The position numbers and the translations under genes were made by a program. From CAJBLF01 sp964542965 (GTDB taxonomy: Bacteria > Patescibacteriota > Gracilibacteria > Absconditabacterales > Absconditicoccaceae), in the NCBI GenBank assembly GCA_964542965.1, contig CAZIVH010000001.1, forward strand, positions 1 through 64,000: DNA of 64,000 nt, given 5' to 3'. This document shows, one piece after another, positions 30,565-40,805 of this stretch (its first letter is position 1; each line of letters begins with the position of its first letter). The notes below the pieces were generated by a model, which saw only the letters and a list, made by a program, of their open reading frames with translations, was not told where the DNA came from and ran no database searches.

Positions 30565-31869
30565 TTATCTGTTTGCTTCGAATTGCTGGAATAATTCCTT
30601 GAAGAGGACCGGTACGAGTCTCATTTGTTCTGGTGGTAAAATATATGCTATTCTCATTTGCGTCTTTCCTGGATTCTCTTGTCATGGGGCTGGTGAATAA
30701 AATCCTCACATTGGCGCTACCAATAATGTCAGATCTTCGCCATTTATGTTCACTTTGCCTTGGCTTGCACAATAAAGGACAAATTCATTTGCGTCGAATC
30801 ATGGTTTGGCAATAGGATTTACTTCTATGACTGAATACAGTGATGCATCAGGGCTAGAGATAATTATCCCTGGTAATGCTGTTTTGAAATCATTCGTTAC
30901 CGACTCTAGCATTCATTTATAGTAATTCCTTTGCTTGCTATATCGTATTTGGAGATCTTCTTTGCTTTCATGTGCTAAAGCTCCGAAAATGTATTGCCCT
31001 ATGACGTTGGTGCAGAGATTAGCAGTATATTCTGCAACGGATTTTTCATGGAATTCCTTGTTGTCAGTAACTAATGCACCTACTCTGAGCCCGCAAGCAT
31101 TTCGTACTTTTGATGCAGTCTCTATACTAATCCTTCTTCCTTCTATTCCAGGCACTTCTTTGTCAGTTATCCCTCGAATGCTTGTCGCAGGCTTGTCTAC
31201 GTAAAATAACTCTCTATACGCTTCATCACTGATCATCCAAAGATCATGTTTTACGCATAATTGGGCGAGGGCGATCATGCTCTCTGTATCATAAAAATGC
31301 CCTGTAGGATTGTCGTATGGTATTACGACCAATGCTCATGGCTTATGTTCAATGATAGTTCTCTCTATCTCTGCAATATCAGGTAAGGTGAATGTTCCGT
31401 CAGATTGGAGATTCCTTTGGACAGAAATAGTCGTTCTTCCTAGTCTATTCGCCATCGTCATATAATTCGTATATGCAGCGTCTATGAGAAGCAACGGCTG
31501 TTCTTTTGTTCCTGCAGGACCGCAGCATCCTATGGTTATCAATTCCATAGCTAAACTTCCACCGTCGGTGATCTGACTGTATAACCCTGTTGTTTCGTAT
31601 CCGCTCGCTGCGATGATATTCAAAAATGCTTTATTGGTCTCTTCAAAACCTTTGGTGAGCGAGTAGGGAACTACTCCTGTATTGAATGGACTTTGGTCGC
31701 TATCGAGATGGAACATCCTTTCTTGCATTTTGGGATGCATAGGTAACGAAACATCTCCTATCGAAACATTTATGGCGTGTACCTTGTCTGTCCTTTTCAA
31801 AAATTCTATCTGTGCCATTCTGATAGAGGAAGGCTTCCTGTTTTGGAAATGCGGCGATAGTTTGGGCAT
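30565..31869 (-). CDS. Class I/II PLP-dependent aminotransferase (LL-DAP aminotransferase-like)
   Basis: A 434-residue fold-type I aminotransferase. Visible: NVSIGDVSLPMHPKM near the N-terminus, TDGGSLAMELI, the YDNPTG motif near residue 188, SDEAYRELFY near 216, and the PLP-lysine in TASKVRNACGLRVGALV near 253. Arg in the C-terminal QMRIAYILPP fits carboxylate binding. Overall it resembles LL-diaminopimelate/aspartate-type aminotransferases; exact substrate is uncertain. The ATG at 31869 gives a normal N-terminus (MPKLSPHFQNRKPS). Confidence 0.85.
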
Positions 31870-31999
31870 GATAATGAATGATCCATATAAATTTTTTTTG
31901 CTTATACGAAAACCTTCCTGATTTTCAAAAGTATTTTTCCGATTGAAAAAACGAGGTTTTTTTTTATGATAATCCTGCTTTATTTTTATGTACATCGAA

Positions 32000-34201
32000 A
32001 TGTATAAAAAAATCGTGATAGGAATGGTTTCGTCTTTGTCTCTGTTGTCGTTCGTCTCTGCCGCTTCGTGGAGTTTACCTGGCGTTACTATCGTTACTCG
32101 TGCACAATGGTGAGCTAACGAAACTTGGAGATATGCCAACCAATCAAAGACTGAGAGGGATGCGCTCCGTGCACAGCAGAACGAAGTTGAACTCAATCAG
32201 CTTATGGAAACTGATACGGATAAATTTTTTGATCTTCAAAGACAGCAATATCAATCTGAAATCGCAACGGAATATCTTATAGAGACAACCCCTAATGAAC
32301 AGACAGTAGAGGAATATCGTGAGTCATCAAACGGTAATTATCTCAAATGGCCTGAAAGCATCCACAAAAACAAGAACAAGATTATTATTCATCATACTGC
32401 AGGTGATTATACCTCTTTGCTTACCTGATGAACGGGTGCAGCCATAAAAGAGCTTCAGGATATTTATAAATATCACACGCTCACTAAGTGATGGGGCGAT
32501 ATATGATATAATTTTGTTATAGACCCGTTTGGAAATATCTATGAAGGAAGGGCATGATGAGCCGGCGTCGTTTGAGCTCATGTAAGTTGGAACAATACCC
32601 CAAGCGTTGGTATCTCGCTTATGGGGAATTTTAACGTTAATGTTCCTACTGACGCATCATTGAAATCCTTGGTTAAACTCACTACTGCATTGGCAAAAAA
32701 ATACCATATAGACCCTAACGCTACGTTAAAGTATTTTAAGAAATCTGATAGCGCTCCTTATTTGAAAGCGTATACTAATTATGCTATAGCAGGGCATACT
32801 GACGCTTGAGTCACTTCATGCCCAGGTACGAATCTTTACAATCTTCTTCCAGAAATCAGATCTCAGGTTGATAAAAACCTTGCTACTGCTACTTTAGTTA
32901 ACGTTCCTAAAGTTTCTACTCCTAAGCCGGTCATCAATAAATGAGCGATAGTTGCCGGACGGTATTATTCCGATGGCTCTTCTTCTGATACGTTTGCGCT
33001 TCCTATCAGACGGTCTGGTGTAAAATCATGTACGACCTCGGATACTTCTATCGCTATCAATTCGTGTTTTGCAAGAGATAACCAATTGATTATCTCATTG
33101 TCCAAGAAATGAATGGGAGGACTTAAAACCATCAATGTCTCTACTGCCTCATGAAGCAAGACGTTTTCTATGAATCTTATCCGAAAAAACGATTTTGATA
33201 CATTGGCTGTTACCAAAAGACAGCAATACGCTACGAGAAAGTGAATCGTTACTTCTTCACAGAATATCAATAAAATAACTTCAAAAATCACTTTATCAGA
33301 AGTGAAGGATTTGGTTGCTTCCCCTCTCAATATCCTGTTGTATGAACTGAGTGTAAATTATCCTAGATATGAGATTTCTTGCGATGGTGGATGTGTCATA
33401 CAAGCTGATGACACTATCTATACTCATGATCATCTTGTGGTGGAAGCAAGCGATGGTTTTGTCTATCTTACGCTTCCTGAATTTGAGAACGCATTGGCTG
33501 TTACTTCGCTTGAAGTCTCTTCTGCAAATTGATGACTTGTCCATGTGGATAACTATCTCAGAAAGTCTTATGGCGGTACGCCGTGGAATACTTTTAGAGG
33601 TTCTCTGATTCGAAAAAAAGATACCTTAAAACACCTTTCTTCAGGTACATTCAAAGAACAAGCTGTAGTGATCAACAGGACATCGTTTGATAATTATATG
33701 AAAGGTATCGCTGAGACCAGCGATAGTGATAATATAGAAAAGCAGACGTTGGTGCTGTTGCTTGCAAAGATGTATACCTTATTTTACATCAATGGACAAA
33801 ATTCACATCCTTCTATTCCTGCAGGAGCTAGTTATCAGGCTATAGATAATCCCGATATGTTCCAAAAATATGTTTGAGCAGGATGGGAAAAAACATCCAA
33901 AATGTCTTCCACGCTTTTGACAAACATTAGAAATAAAATCGTGATGTATGATGGATATGTCCCTATTTTGCCGTATTTCAGCTGTTCAGCCGGTTTCACT
34001 CGATCAGCAAAAGAAAAACGATGATGGAACGATACTCCATATTTGCAATCCAGATTGGATTTTGCCTCTTGCTTCGATTTTAATGGACATGGTGTAGGAC
34101 TCAGCGGGAAATGAGCTCAATTCCTAGCGGAAAAATGATGGACGCTTGAAGAAATATTACAGTATTATTATCCTGGTGTTGAATTGGTTAATAGCAATTA
34201 G
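32000..34201 (+). CDS. Secreted PGRP/amidase_2 - SpoIID fusion
   Basis: A 733-residue exported wall enzyme. Signal peptide MYKKIVIGMVSSLSLLSFVSA; RAQWGANE near residue 33; the amidase_2/PGRP domain with zinc ligands in IIIHHTAGDY (~135), GYNFVIDPFGNIYEGR, and AGHTDAGVTSCPG (~280). From about residue 510 a SpoIID/LytB domain follows: NTFRGSLIRK, then QTLVLLLAKMY, PYFSCSAGFT and GHGVGLSGKGAQFLA. The first half cleaves N-acetylmuramoyl-L-alanine, the second is related to the lytic transglycosylase that acts on denuded glycan. The same frame also opens at ATG 31988. Two activities in one chain would degrade peptidoglycan stepwise. Confidence 0.88.
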
Positions 34202-34226
34202 TCGCTTTATCTTTTCTTTGTCTGCC

Positions 34227-35069
34227 GTGTATAAACGTATCCTTCGTACCTTATTCCAGTGAACATCTGATCAGGCGTGTGCACATATTCTCGATGTATA
34301 CGAGAAGAGGGGATTCTGTATCGTTGATTATCTTTACTTCGCAAATATATCTGGCAAGAAACTTTTCCAGACTCATGCTTTGTGATATCCTAGAGACGAT
34401 TTCCGTGATGCGTTGCTTACAGAATATAAATCCATGAATATCCATGGTATCTGTAAAATGTATCAGGATGCTATCTTGGATGCTGATGTCGTACTGCCTG
34501 ATGGTATCGCCTTGCAGATATTCTATTATCTAGCTCATAAGAAACGATTGCACAATCTCAACGGAACGGATTTCTGTCCGTATTTTTTGTCGTATGTCCA
34601 ACAATATCGTTGAGAAAGGAATATGAATGTAATCCTCTATGGAACGTATCCGCATCTTTTGGAAAAGACGAAACAATTGTTGCTCAAACAGTGATATAAT
34701 GTCATCTATGCACAGGATGGATATACAAATCTTGATCGGGAAAATGTTGAACTTGCTATGAAATGAAGAGATAAAGATATCAATGTCTTGCTGATTGCAA
34801 GATCGACCCCCGATTATCCTATCCAAGAGATACGATCTTTTGCCAATAAAGAATCCATTCGTCATTATTGACTTATCGTATTGAATCAATGAGGTACGTT
34901 TGATTTTTGGGTTGGAGAACAAAAAAGACCACCAAGATTTATCAGAACTTTAAAGTTGGAATGGTTACGAAGGCTCGTTTCGGATCCCAAGAGAAATATG
35001 AAAAAAGTCAGACAGAGTTTGGCTCTTTTTACGTATATTTTTTCATATTTGCTGTTGAAAAACAAATAA
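34227..35069 (+). CDS. WecG/TagA/CpsF-family glycosyltransferase
   Basis: A GT26 glycosyltransferase (280 residues from GTG 34227; TTG 34218 is an alternative) acting on polyprenyl-phosphate-linked sugars in wall polymer synthesis. Key segments: LDADVVLPDGIALQIFYYL near residue 90, HNLNGTDFCPYFL, and C-terminal GGTFDFWVGEQKRPPRFI with EWLRRLVSDPKR, hallmark of the family. Many TGA glycines. It starts 25 bases after the amidase gene, suggesting co-expression of envelope functions. No ATG in frame upstream, so the start is uncertain. Confidence 0.87.
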
Positions 35070-35133
35070 AGATGTATACATATGAAAAAACCATTAGTTC
35101 CTTTGATTTTTTTATTGTCTTACGTTTCATTTG

Positions 35134-37182
35134 ATGCATTTGAAAGAAAAAAAATTCCTCTATTTGACAGAAGAACATGTGTTCAATTTCGTCGAGGAAT
35201 TGCAGAATGGAATCAAAATCAAAATGTTCGTCGGTTTCCAGTCCGATAAGTTCTTGGATTTCCAAAAGGACTTGATCCAGGATTTCGTTGCCGAGCTCAA
35301 GGATAAAATCAATGATGAACAGTATGATGTAGAGGATGTGAAGAATAATTTCGAGATTGTACTTCAGAATCTTAACGTAAAGCTCAAGGCATTTGCTGAT
35401 AAGGTACGTGATATAGATTATTTCGGTATCAAGTGATATATACAGATTGTCATGGATAATATCTTGATGCTTTCCATGATCGGAGATGTGAGCGTCATGA
35501 TATTCAGAAATGAAAAATTATATTATTCGCTTACCAATTCCGTCAACGAAAAGGGGAAAATAGATTTATTCTCTGATTTTGTCGAAGGAGATGTGGAAAA
35601 TCACGACCAATTGCTCTATGTAGGCACTAAAATATCAGATGTTTTCGATACCAATGATTTCAAAGAGATGGCGAATGTGTTGAGATCAGAAGACACCCAT
35701 CTGATTAATTTTTTTCAGGAATTGCTCAATGCAAGATTGGATAAGAAAGCTTTTGGATTCATTTTTCATTATCTTATCACTGGCGCACCTGTGAAAGCTC
35801 ACGAGGAATATATCATGAAGATGAATGAAAACTCTCTTCTCGGGAAGCTCAAAAAAATCATATTCAAAAACAAATATCAGGCCACTGTCGCTATTCTTGG
35901 CGTATTTATCCTTTTTATGATCATCAACCTTCTTTCTCAGGTATTGAAATCCAATTCCGATACCTATGTGACTTCTGATGGTGTTACTGTTGATCTTACG
36001 ATAGAGGATATCAAGAAAGACCTGTTTATGTTCCAGGGTATGGATCCTACATCTGAAGAAAAATCCATTAAATACAATGAAATCCTTAATAAGTTGGATG
36101 TCTTGCAAAGCAAGGGAAGGTGGCTTGAGGATGTTGCTCAATTCAGAAAGGTTTTGCAATCTGAATATTATAAAGGATTCAATATCGTTTATGTAAGCAG
36201 TTTATCTAAATTTGATGATCTCACTCTCGGGAAAAAGACCAAGATCATGACATTCAACACATCAGAAATCGCTAAACTTGGTACTGTTCAGGGCCTTTAT
36301 GTCGCAAGGAATATGATTGTAGCCTGAACTAAATCCGCTTTGGTCGGTGCGCTTGATGACACTATGAGAGGATCTTTGATCGATTATAATTTCCCTTCTA
36401 CCGATACGCTCAAATGATGTAATCTCAATTTGCTTAATGATGGACTCTATTGTTTTACGAACAATTCCGCAATCTATTCTGTAAATAAAGAATGATCTCA
36501 ACCAGTCACAACAACAGATACTGAGCCATTCACTAAGAATATCTCAGCAGTCGCTACGTATGGAAAATCAAATCTCTATGTATTTGAGAATACGGTAAGC
36601 GCCGTAGGCAATACAACGTTGGCTACGAGATATCGCAATACCTTGTGATCGCAGACTATCTATCAAGGAGGACAAAAATATTATATTGCACCTAATTTGA
36701 CATGATTTGCTACCGTTTCCGGATTCTCTACCTTCGCTATAGATGGATCGTTTATGACACGGAATGATGGCAAGCTTCTTCAATTCCGGAGAAATCCTCC
36801 TACAGCATTTACCCTCGATGTCCGTGAAGTGAAATTGCTTGGAGGCGATAAAAAAGCTCTTCAATATTCTGATGATGTGAAAGTCATTAGCTCCGTCAAT
36901 TCCAAGTACGTCTTCTTATTTGATAGAGTTAATCAGACATTCACCGTCTATGAATCACGTCCAGCAAAGAGCACTGATGCATATAATTATGGTTTATATT
37001 ATGTCTTTATGTTTAAGTTCGACATCGGAACGAATAAAGTCGTAGATGTCAGTATCCCTGATTCTAGTGGGAATAGACCAGAAATGTATATTTTGAGCAA
37101 TGATGGTGTTAATAAGATAGCTTTGTACGAGTTTATCGATAGCATTAAGGAGAATAAGATGCTCAAACAATTGGAGGAATAA
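35134..37182 (+). CDS. Large bitopic membrane protein, unknown
   Basis: A 682-residue protein with a soluble N-terminal part (residues ~1-240), one transmembrane helix (ATVAILGVFILFMIINLLS, ~250-268) and a long extracytoplasmic part rich in beta strands and Ser/Thr/Asn. A short coiled segment precedes MLSMIGDVSVMIFRNEKLYY and LLYVGTKISDVFDTNDFKEM, which faintly recall PP2C-like phosphatases but without clear metal Asp residues. The C-terminal region has repeated strand-turn patterns like a beta-propeller. An overlapping short ORF with a signal-like start (ATG 35081) is judged spurious. Ends in front of a strong terminator. Confidence 0.65.
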
Positions 37183-37216
37183 AGTTTCTTTATAAAAAGA
37201 ATCGTCATCTTTGTGC

Positions 37217-37248
37217 AAAAAAAAGTCCGCAAATTTGCGGACTTTTTG
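37217..37248. terminator. Bidirectional terminator
   Basis: AAAAAAAAGTCCGC-aaattt-GCGGACTTTTT, between the convergent 35134 and 37255 genes, with A/T runs on both sides. Confidence 0.85.
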
Positions 37249-37254
37249 ATTTGT

Positions 37255-37563
37255 CTACTTGTTCAATATTTGAAGGATGTTGTACAGTTCTTCACCAAAG
37301 AACTTCATCTCTTCGGGAGTCATTATGCTGACTTGTTTTCCGTCCACACAGAGACCTCCGTCTTTGTTCTTTATATAGAATCCGCCATTTTCTCCTCTAT
37401 TCATAATAAAGAACCATTCTTTGTTTCCGATACCTGGCATCCATTCTGTTTTCATTATTATTTTAAATTGGTGTTTTTTTTTGATTTTTATTGTTGGTGT
37501 AGTCCAAACAGGACACGCTATATTATCCCTTATTAGGGATTCTGCAACATGATCCTGATACAT
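37255..37563 (-). CDS. Hypothetical protein (102 aa)
   Basis: 102 residues, TAG stop, no TGA. Contains a basic N-terminal part (TIKIKKKHQFKIIMK) and a Gly/Trp-rich centre (WMPGIGNKEWFFIMNRGENGG), then an acidic helix. No signal peptide. It begins 2 bases after the stop of the 37566 gene, so the two are a tight operon. No family recognised. Confidence 0.6.
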   Translation of the reverse strand: MYQDHVAESLIRDNIACPVWTTPTIKIKKKHQFKIIMKTEWMPGIGNKEWFFIMNRGENGGFYIKNKDGGLCVDGKQVSIMTPEEMKFFGEELYNILQILNK

Positions 37564-37565
37564 AC

Positions 37566-37835
37566 TTACTCCTTCATAATAAATCCAGAATCTTTTTTCT
37601 CCGGATCTGTTTCATTAATAAATCCTATTGTTTTTTTGTCTTTCCATAAGATTGAAACTTTTGTGGTGTCTTGATCATTGACATTCATGAGCTTTTCTTT
37701 TGTGCTCAAAAAGCTTAATACGACGTTGATAGTCCTGTTGCTATCGAGTATTATTGTTTGAGCTCTGATTGATGTAGAAATCATTATGGCAATGATACAT
37801 AGTCCGATTGCGATTGTTTTGTTTTGGGTTCTCAT
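37566..37835 (-). CDS. Hypothetical exported protein (89 aa)
   Basis: 89 residues with an N-terminal signal peptide or anchor (KTIAIGLCIIAIMISTSIRA), then a soluble domain (TIILDSNRTINVVLSFLSTK...). No TGA. First gene of the pair with 37255. The ending resembles small periplasmic proteins but no family is recognised. Confidence 0.6.
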   Translation of the reverse strand: MRTQNKTIAIGLCIIAIMISTSIRAQTIILDSNRTINVVLSFLSTKEKLMNVNDQDTTKVSILWKDKKTIGFINETDPEKKDSGFIMKE

Positions 37836-37999
37836 ATTGTTTTGGGTTTTTATTTTGCCTTATATCTTATAGTTATATTATAGGAAAAGTCAATTTTTCC
37901 CAAATCATTGTAAAAATTTCTATTTAGATTGCTTGTAATATATTCTTAATTTCTTATATAGATTTTTTGAAATGTGTTTATTTTGTTTTTTATTGTCTT

Positions 38000-39580
38000 A
38001 TGAATAATATAGCATCGAAACAGCTTAGGGAGCATCGGAATAGATTTCGGATAGCTAAGCAACACATATATCTTCCAGAGAGTTCTTTGATTGGAGGCAA
38101 GGAAAGCACTGCTATGTTCACTATCGCGGGAATGCAGCAATTGATTCCTTATCTTTCTGGTAAAGAACATCCTTTGGGCAAGAAACTTTTTAATATTCAA
38201 AAGTGTATTAGGACTGTTGATATCGATGAAGTCGGTGATGCAAGTCATCTCACATTTTTTGAAATGATGGGAAATCGATCGCTTGGCGCTTATTTCAAAA
38301 AAGAAGCTGTTCAATGGAGTCGGGAATTCCTTGTTGATGAATTATGATTTGATCCTAAAAAATTGGCAGTTACGGTTTTTGAGTGAGACAAAGATGCTCC
38401 GAGAGATGATGAGACTGCAGGGTATCGAAAACAAGCCGGTATGCCAGAAGAGAGAATCGCATATATGTGAGCCAAGAACAATCGATGGAGTCCTGGACCT
38501 GTTTGACCTTGTGGACCTGATACGGAAATATTCTATCGGGTAGGAAAAGAACTTTTCCCCCCAAAAGATTCCAATCCAAAAACTGATGAGGACAATCGAT
38601 TGGAAATATGGAATAATGTGTTTATGGAATTCTATCGTGATGATACAGGTCATCTGACTAAGCTAAAAAATCAGAATGTTGATACGGGTATGGGCTTTGA
38701 AAGAATGGTTAAGGTCCTGCAACAGAAAGAGACTGTTTTTGATACTGACATTTTCGCGCCATTGATAGATTTAATCGAAAGGACCTTGGATGTTAAATAT
38801 CTGGGAAATGAAAGAAGATGCAGGATTATCGCAGATCATATCAGGACAGCATTTTTTCTTATAGCGCATGATATTGTCCCTTCCAATGAAGGAAGATGAT
38901 ATGTCCTCAGAAGGTTGATCAGAAGAATGTATTATAATTTCATGCTTTTGAAACCCGTTTCTGAAGAGATATTTGATGGATTTGTCACTACTATTGTCAC
39001 GTTTGTAGATGGACTTATGGAAGCAAATGCAGATACCAAGAATATTAGTACAGTCCTTATCAAGGAAGCTCGTCAATTTCAAAAAACCATTGCTAATGGA
39101 CAGAAATTGCTTGATGATTTGATAAAATCATCTAAAGATAAGACTATCTGAGGCAAAGATATCTTTAAACTCTATGATACGTTCTGATTTCCTTTGGAAT
39201 TGACTAAAGAAATCGTAGAAGAAAAATGATTTGCGCTTGATATCGCTTGATTCGAACAAGAGATGGAGGCACAACAAGAAAGATCTCGTGCAGGATCTAA
39301 GGATATGTTCAAACAATGAATCGATCGAGCAAGCTATTTACAATGAATACCTCCTACTATGTTCCTTTGATATGAAAAATTATCTGCTGATGATATGAAA
39401 TTACTCAAGGATTTTGACGTTCAATGACAAAGAATCCTAATATTCGAAGCTACGCCATTCTATGCCGAGAGTGGGGGGCAGGCAGGTGATACATGAATTA
39501 TCGAGCTTGATGGCGGTGAAAAGGTGAATGTTGTCCAGGTTCAGAAATATAATTGAATTTTTCTTCATTTTGTCGAATAG
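38000..39580 (+). CDS. alaS: Alanyl-tRNA synthetase, N-terminal half (catalytic + Gly-rich barrel)
   Basis: A 526-residue protein carrying all class II AlaRS catalytic landmarks: FFEMMGNRSLGAYFKKE (motif 1 area), NNRWSPGPVGPCGPDTEIFY (motif 2), EIWNNVFMEFYR, VDTGMGFERMVKVLQ (motif 3), ADHIRTA and EGRGYVLRRLIRR of the tRNA-recognition domain. It continues into the editing-domain beta-barrel (FYAESGGQAGDTG) and stops at TAG right after IFLHFVE. The zinc editing core and C-Ala domain are absent here and are encoded at 18668-19582. A repeat-like AAAATAGTAGATAAAAAATAG tract follows the stop. Genuine N-half of a split gene. Confidence 0.92.
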
Positions 39581-39630
39581 TCGAAAATAGTAGATAAAAA
39601 ATAGAAAATATTTATTTTCGTTTTTTCAGC

Positions 39631-40200
39631 ATGCAATATCTTGTGCCAAGATTTCCTTCTTCGTTCCCTTCAAAAGACTGACGTAAAGGAACGTGCGGAA
39701 TGTATACCCTCAAGGCGGTTATTGAATGATATAATGGAAGCCAGATTAATAATCGGAGGTATTATGCCAATAATCTGTTTGCTAAAAAGACAGGATATAT
39801 GTTTCCTAGCTGACTTATGAAGGTGCTTAGTCAGAATGGTTTGCCTGTGAAAAAAATACATTGCAGATGGACAAGAAAAGAAAAAAAGATAGAAAAGTTA
39901 AAAGAGCTGTTGCATAAGGGGCCTGTCGTTCTTCTTATTTCCCATGCATATAGCAGTACAAGACATTTTTCGTTTCGTAGGGCGTTTACACTCCAGCATT
40001 ATATCTCTTTGCGAGGGTATGATGATGAAAAACGCATTTTCTATGTCTATGATTCCAATGTTGAAAAGACGCATCACAAAGGTGATACGCTTCCTGTCGG
40101 TAATATCTTGTTGGAGTACGATAGGTTGCTCCGATATCGGCGTCTAGGCGGCCGAGGGTTGTATAGGGATTTTGCTATATCTGTCTATTATGATCTCTAG
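39631..40200 (+). CDS. C39-like cysteine peptidase family protein
   Basis: A 189-residue papain-fold protein. The likely catalytic Cys is in KGTCGMYTLKAVIEGYNG (residue ~22), the His in LQHYISLRGYDDE (~132) and an Asp in IFYVYDSN (~146). This pattern matches the Peptidase_C39_2/BtrH-like group, which includes proteases and acyltransferases acting on peptides. No ABC transporter or signal peptide is attached. Its TAG stop overlaps the TAG stop of the opposite gene. Confidence 0.75.
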
Positions 40201-40652
40201 TCTATCTTATTGTATTTAGGGAAAAATGTATATACTATCTTATAAAAGGAATCGATTACTTTATCGAGTCCTTTTTCTTGTTTGAGCATTCTTTCGGTGA
40301 GTATTCCTTCGAGCTTAAACATCTCTTGTTCAACCTGTCTGCCGGTTTCCTGGAATCTCGGATCAGTGCCCGTTTCGTTCATGGTCCTGAATTTCCGGAA
40401 GAGCTCGTTATATGCTTCGTAGAATCTTTTGAAGAGTTGACCTCACTTTGTTTTGGTCATTCCGTCTATTTTTTCCGCGATATAATCGTTGATGATGTGT
40501 TGGATCTCTATTTTGTCGTCAGGAGAAACGCTTTTGAATATCGGGCCGAACACTTCATGATTTTCTAAATCAGAAAAATATGGGATATATCCTTTTTTTT
40601 CTTCTGTGTTTGCGATAATACTTGTGATCTGATTTACTTCGTTTTGATTCAT
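40197..40652 (-). CDS. Hypothetical protein (151 aa)
   Basis: 151 mostly helical, charged residues: NQNEVNQITSIIANTEEKKG..., an amphipathic middle, then a long C-terminal helix (RQVEQEMFKLEGILTERM). TGA codes two Gly near residue 70. No signal or membrane segment. Its stop codon and that of the C39-like gene overlap on the palindrome CTAG (40197-40200). No family recognised. Confidence 0.65.
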
Positions 40653-40656
40653 ATTT

Positions 40657-40712
40657 AGCTTCGTGATGAAATGATAAAATGTTCAAATGATGAAATGGAA
40701 ATATTCTTGATT
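40657..40712. repeat. GATGAAAT / TTCAAAT degenerate repeat
   Basis: GATGAAATGATAAAATGTTCAAATGATGAAATGG between the 151-aa gene and recJ; similar GATGAAATG and GACGAAATG units recur at 42510-42545. Confidence 0.6.
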
Positions 40713-40805
40713 TAGAATTCATTATAATGAATAAAATCCTCATGGGAGGACTTATTTTGGTTAATATATAAATTATCCTGATACATTTCAACGGAAAATT
40801 CTCTT

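Noticed and set aside
35081..35253. Short ORF with signal-like start (MKKPLVPLIFLLS)
   Set aside because: It overlaps the 35134 gene in another frame and ends after ~57 residues without family resemblance.
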